From assembly GCF_003732545.1 (NCBI RefSeq), contig NZ_AYKF01000057.1, positions 1 through 64,000 on the forward strand: a DNA stretch of 64,000 nt, in the 5' to 3' direction. A program made the translations under genes and the position numbers. The notes under the pieces were generated by a model. The model saw only the letters and a program-made list of their open reading frames with translations, was not told the origin of the DNA and searched no databases. This DNA is from Salinisphaera orenii subsp. halophila YIM 95161. Its GTDB lineage: Bacteria; Pseudomonadota; Gammaproteobacteria; Nevskiales; Salinisphaeraceae. Below are positions 1 to 8,249 of the stretch, in pieces (positions within the stretch are counted from its first letter, which is position 1; each line of letters opens with the position of its first letter).

Positions 1-1028
1 GGCTCGAAGCGCAGCTTCACGTTGGAGTCGCTGCCGTAAGTGCCCGCGGGCGTCTCGATACCGATGACGTCCGGCGAGGGCGCGCCCTGGCCGAGCAGGC
101 CGTGCTTGAAGCTGAATTCGGCGACGCGCTGCATGGTCTCGAGCAGCTCGTCGTCGTTCATCAGCTCGGCGGCCTCGGCCGGATCGGTATAGAGGTGGGT
201 CGCGTCGAGCTGTTCGCGATAGCCCGCGACGTCGGTGCCGGCGGCTTCGGCCATGATCTCGAGCGCTTCTTCGTCGTTCTCGGCGATGTGGTCCATGACC
301 TCGTACCAGGCGCCGGCGAGCGCCTTGCCGAAGTCCGGGTTGTTCTTCAGCGTCTCGGTGTTGACCACCATCATGTCCAGGATTTCGCGCGGGATCTGCT
401 TGGACGTGTAGACGACGTGGCTGTCGGGCATTTCGTCGATCGACATCAGCTGCGGGTTCCAGGCCGCCACGGCGTTGACGTCGTCGTTGGCGAACACGCC
501 GACGATGTCGGCATCCGAGGTGTTGACCGTCTCGATGTCGCGCTCGGTCAGGCCGACGGATTCCAGCGCCCGGGCGAGGAAGTAGTGGGAGACGCTGAAC
601 TGCACGAGATTGACCTGTCGGCCTTCGATATCGGCGAGATCGTCGCTGCCCTTGAGCACGATGCCGTCATTGCCGTCGGAATAGTCGTTGATCAGCAGTG
701 CGGTCGAATCCACGCCCGAGGCCGCGGGGATGGTCAGCGCATCCATGTTGGTCATGGCGCAGCCGTCCATGTTGCCGGAGGTGTACTGGTTGACCGACTC
801 GATGTAGTCGTTGATCTGGACCACCTCGATATCGATGTCGTATTTGTCGGCCCACTTGTCGACGATGCCCGCCTTGTCGGCATAGGCCCACGGCATCCAG
901 CCGGCGTAGATGGACCAGCACACGCGGAAGCTGTCGCGGCTGCCCTCGGCCGCGTGGACCGGAGCGAAAGCGGAAAGGGCCATCGTCACGATGGCGAGGA
1001 GAGTGGCGATGCGGTAACGGGCGGGCAT
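1..1028 (-). CDS. ABC transporter substrate-binding protein of the urea/guanidine carboxylase region (3' end cut by window edge)
   Basis: This is the periplasmic substrate-binding subunit of an ABC importer. The visible 342 codons begin with a signal peptide (MPARYRIATLLAIV, cleavage near PVHA-AEG). They continue with the FRVCWSIYAGWMPWAYA and CAMTNMDALTIPAASGVDST motifs that I recognise from the NitT/TauT-like family found beside urea carboxylase genes. The ATG at 1028 is preceded by GGAGG. The C-terminus and the expected permease and ATPase genes lie beyond the left edge. A guanidine-I riboswitch sits directly upstream, so guanidine or a breakdown product is the likely regulatory cue, and a guanidine-related compound the likely cargo. 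The family assignment rests on sequence recognition; the substrate is inferred from the riboswitch. Confidence 0.88.
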   Translation of the reverse strand, partial: MPARYRIATLLAIVTMALSAFAPVHAAEGSRDSFRVCWSIYAGWMPWAYADKAGIVDKWADKYDIDIEVVQINDYIESVNQYTSGNMDGCAMTNMDALTIPAASGVDSTALLINDYSDGNDGIVLKGSDDLADIEGRQVNLVQFSVSHYFLARALESVGLTERDIETVNTSDADIVGVFANDDVNAVAAWNPQLMSIDEMPDSHVVYTSKQIPREILDMMVVNTETLKNNPDFGKALAGAWYEVMDHIAENDEEALEIMAEAAGTDVAGYREQLDATHLYTDPAEAAELMNDDELLETMQRVAEFSFKHGLLGQGAPSPDVIGIETPAGTYGSDSNVKLRFE

Positions 1029-1085
1029 GGAAAGCCTCCGGTTTGCGGCGGAAAAACACGGGGGTACCGGTAGCAGCGCTGCCTG

Positions 1086-1203
1086 GTGACCTCCCGGGCT
1101 TTTGTCCCGCCGTGTAACCCCGCAGACCGTGTCAGCCGGCGAGGTCGACCGCTCTCGGACCAGTCGCTGCCGATCTCTCGGCAGCCGGAACCCTAGCGTT
1201 CCA
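1086..1203 (-). promoter_or_regulatory. guanidine-I (ykkC) riboswitch
   Basis: The minus strand carries, in order, the three hallmark blocks of the guanidine-I aptamer: CTAGGGTTCCGG (1185-1196), GGTCCGAGAG (1152-1161) and ACGGCGGGACAAAAGCCCG in the region 1095-1113, ending CGGGAGG near 1090. A GC-rich hairpin (GGCTGCCGAGAGATCGGCAG) separates the first two blocks. The start codon it controls is about 60 nt downstream. Known members bind guanidinium and switch on guanidine carboxylase, exporter or importer genes. I could not define the expression platform: there is a U5 run at 1052-1056 but no clear terminator stem in front of it. Confidence 0.93.
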
Positions 1204-1268
1204 TTGCATATCTGATTGTGTGGCAGCCGAAACTGCCGATACCCGATCTATGTCGTCATCCGCTACCT

Positions 1269-1285
1269 AGCAGGATTCCTGCCAA
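1269..1285 (-). promoter_or_regulatory. sigma-54-like (-24/-12) promoter upstream of the riboswitch
   Basis: The minus strand reads TTGGCAGGAATCCTGCT. It has GG and GC exactly 10 bp apart, as required for RpoN promoters; the consensus is TGGCAC-N5-TTGCW. It deviates from consensus at the C of GGCAC and the first T of TTGC. The predicted start would lie near 1258, giving a leader that contains the whole riboswitch. The segment is also a small palindrome (GCAGGA-T-TCCTGC), which could be a coincidence of the same bases. Confidence 0.45.
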
Positions 1286-1419
1286 GTCGCGCCTCTGCTT
1301 TTATTTCATAAAGTTAAGTAGTGGCGGCGGTGTCGGGGCCGGGTTCGTCGCGGGTGGCCGCTGCGCCCTGATCGCGCGTGATGCACCGCCGCGGTGCGTT
1401 CTGCTGGTGCAGGTCGTGC

Positions 1420-2262
1420 TCAGCGCTCGGGCTGGTCGCGCGAGCGTGAGATCCGGAGTTCCTGGGCGAGCAGATGACGCGCCAGTTCGACCAGGTCGCC
1501 GATGCTGTCGACCACGGCGTCGGGACGGTCCGGGTGGCGGGTGGTGCCGGGAAAGATCCGGTCGAGCCACGCCTGATCCCAGCCCGCGCCGTTGTAGAAA
1601 ACCGCGGTCACGCCCGCACGCTTGGCCGCGATGACGTCGGTGGTGGAGTCGCCGACGTACCAGGTGTGCTCGTCGGCGTCGCGGCCGAGGTTGCGCAGCG
1701 CGCACAGCAGCAGGTCGGGATGCGGTTTGCGGTGGTCCACGTCGTTGCCGCAGGTCAGGGTGTCGAACAGATCGGCCCAGCCGGTGCCGTCGACGATGGC
1801 GAGCTCGTGGTTCATGAACTCGCGGTTGCGGTTGGAGATCACGCCCAGGATGAGGCCGAGCGAACGCAGGTGCTCGAGGTGGGCCCGGATATCGGGCTCG
1901 AGCGGGGTCACCTCGCCGACGAATTTGCGGTAGGCCTCGTCGAAGGCGCCGTGCGCGCGCTGCTTGGCGTCAGGATTGTCGCCGAACAGCACCTCGAAGA
2001 TGTCCGTGCGCGAGATCCTGCGCTCGGCGACGATGCGCGGGTGCAGCGCACGGTTGTCGCGGACGTACTTGACGAGCTTCGCGTCTTCGATGGTCTTGGA
2101 CTGATCGGGCGAGAGCAGTTCGTCCAGCAGGCCGAGTTCGTCCAGCCGCGGCAACACGTCGTCGACGGCGTGATACATGGCGTCGTGGGTGTCCACGAGC
2201 GTGGCGTGCCAGTCGATCAGGATGACCGCAGGCGAGGCATGCGGCAGTTGGCGAATGCTCAC
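1420..2262 (-). CDS. HAD superfamily hydrolase with DxH in motif I
   Basis: This is a 280-residue haloacid-dehalogenase-fold hydrolase, probably a phosphatase. Motif I is LIDWHATLVDT with the nucleophile Asp17. Motif II is VISNRN, the motif III Lys lies in HRKPHP, and motif IV is GDSTTD. The general acid/base position two residues after the nucleophile, normally Asp, is His19. That usually weakens or changes phosphomonoesterase chemistry. A helical cap of about 120 residues lies between motifs I and II. Upstream neighbours give no pathway hint. It could share a transcript with the substrate-binding protein at the left edge, but the riboswitch unit between them has its own promoter-like site. 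The substrate is unknown. Confidence 0.85.
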   Translation of the reverse strand: MSIRQLPHASPAVILIDWHATLVDTHDAMYHAVDDVLPRLDELGLLDELLSPDQSKTIEDAKLVKYVRDNRALHPRIVAERRISRTDIFEVLFGDNPDAKQRAHGAFDEAYRKFVGEVTPLEPDIRAHLEHLRSLGLILGVISNRNREFMNHELAIVDGTGWADLFDTLTCGNDVDHRKPHPDLLLCALRNLGRDADEHTWYVGDSTTDVIAAKRAGVTAVFYNGAGWDQAWLDRIFPGTTRHPDRPDAVVDSIGDLVELARHLLAQELRISRSRDQPER

Positions 2263-2405
2263 GATCTGGCTTCGGTTTGGATCTCGGAGCGGGCGGCGGC
2301 GTGTCGGTTCCGGGCGGCGAGTGGCCGGCGGCGATCGAGCGCCGGGCCGGCCCGCCGACGGCGCTTGCCGCCGGCGGATGGCTTCGAGTCGGGTTCGTCC
2401 CTGCC

Positions 2406-3095
2406 TCAGGCCGGCAGCGCGCCGGTTTCCTTGGCCTTGTGCGTCGAGATCGCGTCCATGAGCTCGGGGGCCAGCACGTCATAGGGCTGCAGACCGAGCT
2501 CACGCAGGCGATCGCGTACCGCGCCCATGTTGTCCGGATTCTCGCCGGTCTCGATGATGGAAGAGACGAAGGCAGCGAACTTCGGCTCCGACCAGCCGGA
2601 CTCCGAGGACAGCTCGGTGTGGACGAAATCCAGACCGTGGAAGGGATGATGCCGATCCTCGATACGGCCGAACATGTGCACGCCGCATTCCTTGCAGGCG
2701 TGACGCTGGATGGCCGCGCTCGAGTCGACCACTTCGAGCTTGTCTTCGTTCTCGACCACGCTTACCGCGTCGCGGGAGACGACCGCGATCAGGGCGAAGC
2801 GGGCGCCGTCCGGCTTCCAGCACTTGCTGCAGCCGCAGGCGTGATTATGGGCGGTCTGCGCTCCGACCTTGACCTTCACCGGATTGCTGCTGCAGTGGCA
2901 GCTGAGCGTGCCGCCGGCGAAGTTCTCGCTGCCGGGTGTGATGCCGTTGTCGATGGATGGATGGATCGCCGGTTTGCCGTTCACCGTGCCGCCCGATGCC
3001 GGCCCCTTCGACGTCGAACTGTCGGCCTGTGGCGGTCGTGCGGCGGTGTCTTCGTCGCTTTTGCCGGTCAGGGCGTTGATGATCTTCCTGAGCAT
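2406..3095 (-). CDS. gfa: Gfa-like glutathione-dependent formaldehyde-activating enzyme
   Basis: This protein belongs to the Gfa/CENP-V family, whose Gfa members condense formaldehyde with glutathione to S-hydroxymethylglutathione for detoxification. Zinc ligands are visible as SCHC (C66, C68), ACGCSKC (C87, C89, C92) and [13 protein letters not shown] near residue 135. The C-terminal part has the usual Gfa-type LDFVHTEL and [17 protein letters not shown] signatures. At 229 residues it is about 35-40 longer than typical Gfa because of a low-complexity Ser/Ala/Pro N-terminal segment (residues 12-45). No glutathione-dependent formaldehyde dehydrogenase lies nearby. An extensive inverted repeat sits 45-90 bp upstream of the start. 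Confidence 0.85.
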   Translation of the reverse strand: MLRKIINALTGKSDEDTAARPPQADSSTSKGPASGGTVNGKPAIHPSIDNGITPGSENFAGGTLSCHCSSNPVKVKVGAQTAHNHACGCSKCWKPDGARFALIAVVSRDAVSVVENEDKLEVVDSSAAIQRHACKECGVHMFGRIEDRHHPFHGLDFVHTELSSESGWSEPKFAAFVSSIIETGENPDNMGAVRDRLRELGLQPYDVLAPELMDAISTHKAKETGALPA

Positions 3096-3139
3096 GATTG
3101 TGCCTCCTTCTCGCAGAGCGGTTTATTGATATCGGGTGT

Positions 3140-3182
3140 CATCGAGCGTCGCGATCGACGCCTGTGTCGATCACGCTCGATG
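3140..3182. other. long inverted repeat upstream of gfa
   Basis: The arms CATCGAGCGT (3140-3149) and ACGCTCGATG (3173-3182) pair perfectly, and inside them GATCGAC (3153-3159) pairs with GTCGATC (3166-3172). Only a 3-nt bulge and a 6-nt loop break it. It lies 45-90 bp upstream of the gfa start, so it may be an operator or a 5' leader hairpin. No regulator is known from the sequence. Confidence 0.5.
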
Positions 3183-3239
3183 CATAACCACTCGTACTAT
3201 CAGGTGCACGACCGCTTCTGTCCAATAGGGATTGTGCGC

Positions 3240-3268
3240 GCCTCGCATAACGCGCTGTTATGCGAGGC
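3240..3268 (-). terminator. terminator-like hairpin after the prc gene
   Basis: A perfect 12-bp stem (GCCTCGCATAAC / GTTATGCGAGGC) with a 5-nt loop begins 39 bp past the prc stop codon. There is no T-run after it on the minus strand, so it is a hairpin that may stabilise or end the prc transcript rather than a canonical intrinsic terminator. Confidence 0.5.
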
Positions 3269-3306
3269 GTCACCGCGGTCCCGAATGCGGGGGCGCGGGC
3301 CGCCGT

Positions 3307-5406
3307 TCAGGCCGCGTCCTGATCTTCCGCCTCGGCGGCGAAGTTCTCCACCATGTCGAGCAGAATCTGGGCGCTTTCGATCTGATAGGCGTCGATCTCG
3401 TCCTCGCTGCCGGCGTTCTGCGCACGCAGCTCCTGTTCCTGCGGGGACTCGCCCTCTTCGCTTTCCTCGAACGCTTCGTAGTTCTCGAAGGGGGGCTTGC
3501 CCTTGGCTTCGCGCTGGGCGTTGGCCAGTTCCAGGCTGCGCTGCTTGATGGCCTCCTGTTCGGCGCGGCGCTCGGCCAGGTTGAGCGATACTTCGGTGCG
3601 CTGACTCTGCTCGCGGGCGAGTTCGATCCGATTGACCCGATACTGGTAGTCGGCTGCATCGGCGACGCGCGCCTCGTGCTGGCGCTCGAGCGTGTCGATC
3701 ATGCCCTTGAGCTGATTCGACTTGGGGTAGACGGTCGGGTCGATGCGATCCCAGGGCAGCGCATTCGGCAGCGCCGACTCGCCGATCTTCTCCGGATCGA
3801 CCGTGGCCGGGAAGGAGATGTCCGGGGTCACGCCGCGATCCTGGGTGCTCTCGCCGGTCACGCGATAGAACTTGGCCTGGGTCAGCTTGATCTGGCCCTC
3901 GGACAGCGGCAGCAGCGTCTGCACCGTCCCCTTGCCGAAGGTGCGGGTGCCGAGCACCAGGGCGCGCCCGTAGTCCTGCAGCGCGCCGGCCACGATCTCG
4001 GAGGCCGAGGCGCTCAGCCGATTGACCATGACCGCGAGCGGGCCGTCATAGAACGGGCCGGAATTGCGATCGCCCAGCACCTGGGTTTCGCCCGCGGCGT
4101 CGCGGATCTGGACCGCCGGGGCGGACTTCATGAACAGGCCCGTGAGCTTCATGGCCTCGCCCAGCGCGCCGCCGCCGTTGTTGCGCAGATCGAGCACGAC
4201 GCCGGCCACGTCCGCCTGCTTGAGTTCGCGGAGCAGCTTCTTCACGTCCTCGGCGGTACCGTTGTAGAACGAGGGCAGGGCGATCAGCCCGACCTTGACG
4301 GTCTCGCCGCCGCGCTCGAGTTCGATGATCTGCTTGCGGGCGGCCTGATCCTTGAGCTCGATCTTGTCGCGCTCGAGCTTGACCGTCTTGGTCTGGCTGT
4401 TGTCGGCGGGCGAGATCTGCAGACGCACGGTGGAGCCCTTCTCGCCGCGGATGAGCTGCACGGTCTCGTCCAGGCGCATGCCCACCACGTCCACGAACTC
4501 GCCGTCCTCGCCCTGGGCGACGGCGGTGATGCGATCGGTGGGCTTGAGCTTGCCGGACTTGGCCGCCGGGCCGCCGGGGATGAGCCGCACGAGCTCGGCG
4601 TAGCCGTTCTTCGAGCGCAGCTCCGCACCGATGCCCTGCAGCTGCAGGTTCATGTCGATGTTGAAGTCCTCGGAGCGCCGCGGGGAGAAGTAGTCGGTGT
4701 GCGGATCGTAGCTGTGGGTGTAGGCGTCCATGTAGGCCGAAAAGGCGTCCACCGGTTCGGCCTGACGCAGCTGCTTGAGTTCGTTGGAATAGCGCTGGGT
4801 CAGCCGTTTCTGGATCTCGGCGTCGTCCAGATCGTCGAGCTTGAGATTGATGATCTGGTTTTCGAGCTGCTGGGTCCACAACGCCCGGCGCGCGGCCGCA
4901 TCCTCCGGCCACGGCGCCTCCTCGCGGTCGACGTCGAAGCTCTCGTCGTCGGTGATGTCGAAGGAGTCGATGCCCTCCTCGATGCGGTCCAGCGCCCACT
5001 GGTCGATCTGGATGCGACGCTTTTGATAGGTGTTGTAGATGTCGAACGCCGCACGCGTCTCGCCCTCCTTGAGTTCGTCGTCCAGCGCGTGTTCGTACTT
5101 GTCGCGCAGGCGCTCGATGTCGGATTCGAGAAACACGCCGCGGGTGCCGTCGAGCTCGTCGATGTAGGCGTTGAAGAACTTCTCGGAGAAGTCGTCGTCG
5201 AGCGTGACCTTGTTGTAGTGATTCTCCTGGAGCTGCTCGACGATCTCACGATCGATCTCGTCCTGATTGTCCTCGGGCTCGAGCGGCTGGTAGCCGTCGG
5301 CTTTGCCGCCGCCGGCGTCAGGCACCGCCTCGGGCGTGTCCGAGGCGCAGCCGGCCTGTGCGAACAGGGCGAGGGTCGTCACCAGGGTCAGGGCGAGTTT
5401 GCGCAT
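3307..5406 (-). CDS. prc: carboxy-terminal (tail-specific) processing protease, S41 family
   Basis: This is a periplasmic C-terminal processing protease of the Prc/Tsp group (699 residues, close to the usual ~680). The N-terminus is a signal sequence ending in AQAGC, possibly a lipoprotein signal with an atypical -3 residue. A PDZ domain spans about residues 250-340 (GIGAELRSKNGYAELVRLIPGGPA). The catalytic Ser/Lys dyad is S467 in SASASEIV and K492 in TFGKGTVQT, 25 residues apart as expected. The C-terminal ~180 residues are the acidic, helical extension of this subfamily. It probably trims or degrades periplasmic proteins with nonpolar tails and controls peptidoglycan hydrolases, as in E. 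coli. It is monocistronic, with a hairpin after the stop. Confidence 0.95.
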   Translation of the reverse strand: MRKLALTLVTTLALFAQAGCASDTPEAVPDAGGGKADGYQPLEPEDNQDEIDREIVEQLQENHYNKVTLDDDFSEKFFNAYIDELDGTRGVFLESDIERLRDKYEHALDDELKEGETRAAFDIYNTYQKRRIQIDQWALDRIEEGIDSFDITDDESFDVDREEAPWPEDAAARRALWTQQLENQIINLKLDDLDDAEIQKRLTQRYSNELKQLRQAEPVDAFSAYMDAYTHSYDPHTDYFSPRRSEDFNIDMNLQLQGIGAELRSKNGYAELVRLIPGGPAAKSGKLKPTDRITAVAQGEDGEFVDVVGMRLDETVQLIRGEKGSTVRLQISPADNSQTKTVKLERDKIELKDQAARKQIIELERGGETVKVGLIALPSFYNGTAEDVKKLLRELKQADVAGVVLDLRNNGGGALGEAMKLTGLFMKSAPAVQIRDAAGETQVLGDRNSGPFYDGPLAVMVNRLSASASEIVAGALQDYGRALVLGTRTFGKGTVQTLLPLSEGQIKLTQAKFYRVTGESTQDRGVTPDISFPATVDPEKIGESALPNALPWDRIDPTVYPKSNQLKGMIDTLERQHEARVADAADYQYRVNRIELAREQSQRTEVSLNLAERRAEQEAIKQRSLELANAQREAKGKPPFENYEAFEESEEGESPQEQELRAQNAGSEDEIDAYQIESAQILLDMVENFAAEAEDQDAA

Positions 5407-5677
5407 GAAGAACTCGTTGTCGTTGGGGCATGTGCGAACCGCCTCGACGGATTCGCAGTCGCGGCCGCTGGGGGGCCGCTTGTGTGCAATGGTCGTGTGT
5501 ACAGGCTTTATCGCGCGACGGATTCACGATACACGATCCGAACCTTTCAGCTGGACAGTTCGAGCCGGGGAAATGTTTCGGCAGCGGCTCGTTTCCGACG
5601 CGTCGAGGCCGTCGCAGGCCACAAGATGCCTGTTTTCATGCGACCGTGCCAGAGATCGGGCCCGGATGCGCTCCGGT

Positions 5678-6661
5678 TCAATCCGTAGTGTCGACAGCGC
5701 AGGCGGCTTCCGGGGGCCCGCCCTCGGGCAGACGGAAGAAAGTGAGCTCGTGCTTGTTGTGCGCCAGATGCAGCAATCGAGCCCCCGGAATCGCCAGAAA
5801 ACGCGCGCAGAGGGCGGCGTCGACTGGCCCCTGACACTTGATCGTGATGATGACCGCTGCAAGGGGGCAGGCGGCACACCAGTAGCGCGCCAGCTCGAGC
5901 AGACGCTCGGGATAGGCGATCAGATCAGAACAGATCCAGTCCAAATCGCCCACATCGTCCGCGCGCACCGCGAAGGCGTCGCCCGCGCGATGCTCGATCC
6001 CGGGTCGGCCCGCCAGCGCCGGCGCCAGCTCGGCCCGGTCGACCGAGATCACCGTGGCCCCGAGCGTGGCGAGCACCCAGGTCCAGCCGCCGGGCGCTGC
6101 CCCCAGATCGAGGCAGCGATCGCCGGGGCCCGGCCGTCGGCGGGCCAGCGTCAACGCCTCCCAGAGCTTGAGATAGGCGCGGTTGGGCGGGTTGTCGCGA
6201 TCCTCGACGAAGGCCGGTGTACCGTCGGCGAAGGCACTGGTCGTCACCGGCGAGGCGATGAGCGTGTGCCGGTCCCACAGCGTCCAGGCGCCCAGCGCCG
6301 CGGTCGGCGGATCGGCCGGAAAGGTCAGGGCGCGAAACCGGATCGGCGGCAGCCGGTCGGCGATCAGCCGCGCCCGGCGATGATGCGCCACGGGATGCAG
6401 CGCCCAGTTGCGCTGCAGTGCCCGCAGCGCCCGTGCGCCGTCGCCGATGGAGTCGATGGTGATCGTCCGGGGCGCCAGCCAGCTGTTCCGGGCCCAGGCG
6501 GCCGGCCGCGCGGCGCCGGCGACGAAGACCAGATCGTCGGCGACCGCCACCACCCGCTCGCCGCGCTCCGATATCTCGTCGATCAGCGCGTCGACGTGCT
6601 CTGCCGCGGCGACGTGGATCACGTCGTGACCCGTGGGCGTGTCCGAGCCGGACGCAGCCAC
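5678..6661 (-). CDS. rlmM: RlmM-type 23S rRNA 2'-O-methyltransferase (FtsJ domain)
   Basis: This is a SAM-dependent ribose methyltransferase, predicted to act on 23S rRNA C2498 by similarity to RlmM. The N-terminal ~150 residues resemble the RlmM THUMP-like region. The FtsJ domain has LDLGAAPGGW (184-193) for SAM. The K-D-K-E tetrad is K165 (AYLKLWE), D246 (CSDLI), K275 (TIKC) and E305 (HELTFF). At 327 residues it is slightly shorter than E. coli RlmM (366). The start is GTG, two bases after the stop of the TauE-like gene, so the two are cotranscribed. No strong ribosome-binding site is seen, so the exact start is uncertain. Confidence 0.85.
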   Translation of the reverse strand: MAASGSDTPTGHDVIHVAAAEHVDALIDEISERGERVVAVADDLVFVAGAARPAAWARNSWLAPRTITIDSIGDGARALRALQRNWALHPVAHHRRARLIADRLPPIRFRALTFPADPPTAALGAWTLWDRHTLIASPVTTSAFADGTPAFVEDRDNPPNRAYLKLWEALTLARRRPGPGDRCLDLGAAPGGWTWVLATLGATVISVDRAELAPALAGRPGIEHRAGDAFAVRADDVGDLDWICSDLIAYPERLLELARYWCAACPLAAVIITIKCQGPVDAALCARFLAIPGARLLHLAHNKHELTFFRLPEGGPPEAACAVDTTD

Positions 6662-6663
6662 GT

Positions 6664-7392
6664 CTACGCCAGGAGCAGCCGGAGCGCCGGCAGCAGCAGG
6701 ATGAGCGCGAGTGCGCGTGCAAAGGTCTTCTGATTCACGCGGTAGTGCAGCCGGTTGCCGACGAGTATGCCGAGCGTGATGCCGGGCACCGTGGCCAGCG
6801 CCATCAGGGCGAGTTCGCCGCTGAGCAGACCCAGCTGCGCATACACGAGGTTCTGCACCACGGTGCCGAAGAAGAAACCCATCGTGAGCACCGAGCGGGC
6901 CAGCGCCTTCGGATAGCGCAGGCTGACGTAGATCAGCAGCGGAATCGGCGAGACGCCCACCGCGCCGACGATCACCCCCGAGACCAGGCTGCAGCCGCCG
7001 AGTGCCGCGCCCTCCGCGGTCGAGGTCGGCGGCGCCGTGCTCGGTGTCGGCGTGCGCCAGAGCATCAGCGCCACGTAGACCAGAATGACGCTGCCCAGCC
7101 CGCGTCGCAGCAGTTCCGCCGGCAGGAACGCCAGCAGCTGGGCGCCGATGACAACGCCCGCGGACAGCCCCAGCGCCGCGATCGGCCCGCGGCGCCAGTC
7201 CATCTCGTGCCGGGTCAGCCAGGCGAGGATGAGGTTGGGCACCATCACCACCATGGCCACCACCGGGATCACCTCGCGAAACGGAAACAGCATCACCAGC
7301 AGGGTGGCGGTGACGGTGCCCGAGCCGAAGCCGGTCAGACCCTGCGCACAGGCGCCGGCCAGCGCGGCCAGATTGAACAGCACGATCTGCAT
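6664..7392 (-). CDS. TauE/SafE family anion transporter
   Basis: A 242-residue integral membrane protein with about eight hydrophobic segments and the family's internal duplication. An early GACAQGLTGFGSG motif and a second GVIVGAVGVSPIPLLIY motif mark the two halves. Members of TauE/SafE export or import sulfite, sulfoacetate and other organic anions. It is the first gene of a two-gene unit with the rlmM-like gene; the link looks like simple proximity rather than a pathway. The substrate cannot be read from the sequence. Confidence 0.85.
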   Translation of the reverse strand: MQIVLFNLAALAGACAQGLTGFGSGTVTATLLVMLFPFREVIPVVAMVVMVPNLILAWLTRHEMDWRRGPIAALGLSAGVVIGAQLLAFLPAELLRRGLGSVILVYVALMLWRTPTPSTAPPTSTAEGAALGGCSLVSGVIVGAVGVSPIPLLIYVSLRYPKALARSVLTMGFFFGTVVQNLVYAQLGLLSGELALMALATVPGITLGILVGNRLHYRVNQKTFARALALILLLPALRLLLA

Positions 7393-8249
7393 GTCCGGGC
7401 GTCTCTCCGATGGGCGGCCGTGCAGGAGCGGCGGCGCGACAGGGTAACCGAGCCCGCCCGTCGGCGTCGTGCGCGGCCCGTCGCCTCGACGCGCATCGAG
7501 GCGGGTGACGGCAAGCCGGCGAAGAGGCCGCGTGCGGTACAGTCGGCGTCCGCTTCGGCCGTATCGGCGACCGCAGCGCCCCGGGCGCCCGGATCGATAT
7601 CGGGGACTGCTAGGGTCGCCAGTGTGTGCGCAACCGCCTATGCCGCGAGACCGGCGCCACCCCTACCGCGAGTGCGAAGCCGTGAGCGACGTTGCCCCGC
7701 CGCTCGAACGGCACGATTCGCACACGAATCGGCGGAAGGCCACACGGGCGTGCCGGACGACGATCGCGGTGGCGGGGCGGCCGTGTCCGCTGTCCGTGGC
7801 CGACAGGCGCGCCGGTGCGACGCCGTCGGCCTTGGGAATGTGGCGTGCCGGCGCCCGGCCTGATCCAGGTTGCGGATGAGTTGGATCGCAGGAGGCGAGC
7901 ACGACGCCTGGCGATATCTGCCGTGCCGGCTTGCCTGGCGTGCCGCGACGGCGGATCGGGCGCGATCGCCAGCGGTGGTCGGCCGCCGGCAGCGGTTCGA
8001 GCGCGTCCGGCCGGCCGTCGCGCCCCAGAGCGCGCCTCGCGGCATGCGGAGTGGCCAGCGCCTCGATCATGCCCGTGACGCTCGCCGGAGGCGACGGTGC
8101 GCGGGCCACACCCCGCCGCGCCGTCCGGCGGTCAGAGGCGCGTTGCGGTGCTTGGGCACGGCCCCGGCTGGCGCGTGCCGGCCGGGGCCGTTCCACATCC
8201 GTAGAATCGGCGGCATGATTCGACCACCGCTTTACGCGATTTCACGCAC
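7393..8249. other. 857-bp intergenic region between divergent genes, no convincing gene
   Basis: The open frames here are Arg/Ala/Gly-rich and lack motifs, start sites or ribosome-binding sites, so I call no gene. A near-perfect 15-bp GC-rich hairpin lies at 8158-8191 (stem starting ACGGCCCCGG, loop GCGT), about 60 bp before the FUSC gene. It could be a terminator or insulator. Promoters for the divergent TauE and FUSC genes must lie here but none stands out. Confidence 0.5.

Noticed and set aside
102-1073. Plus-strand open frame of 323 codons opposite the left-edge gene
   Set aside because: It is antisense to the binding-protein gene, which has a signal peptide and family motifs; the frame is a GC-bias shadow.
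1043-1085. Intrinsic terminator inside the guanidine riboswitch leader
   Set aside because: A U5 run is present, but I found no stable stem immediately before it, so the switch mechanism stays open.
7663-8196. Arg/Ala-rich open frames in the 7.4-8.2 kb gap
   Set aside because: No ribosome-binding site, motif or plausible start; composition fits random GC-rich DNA.
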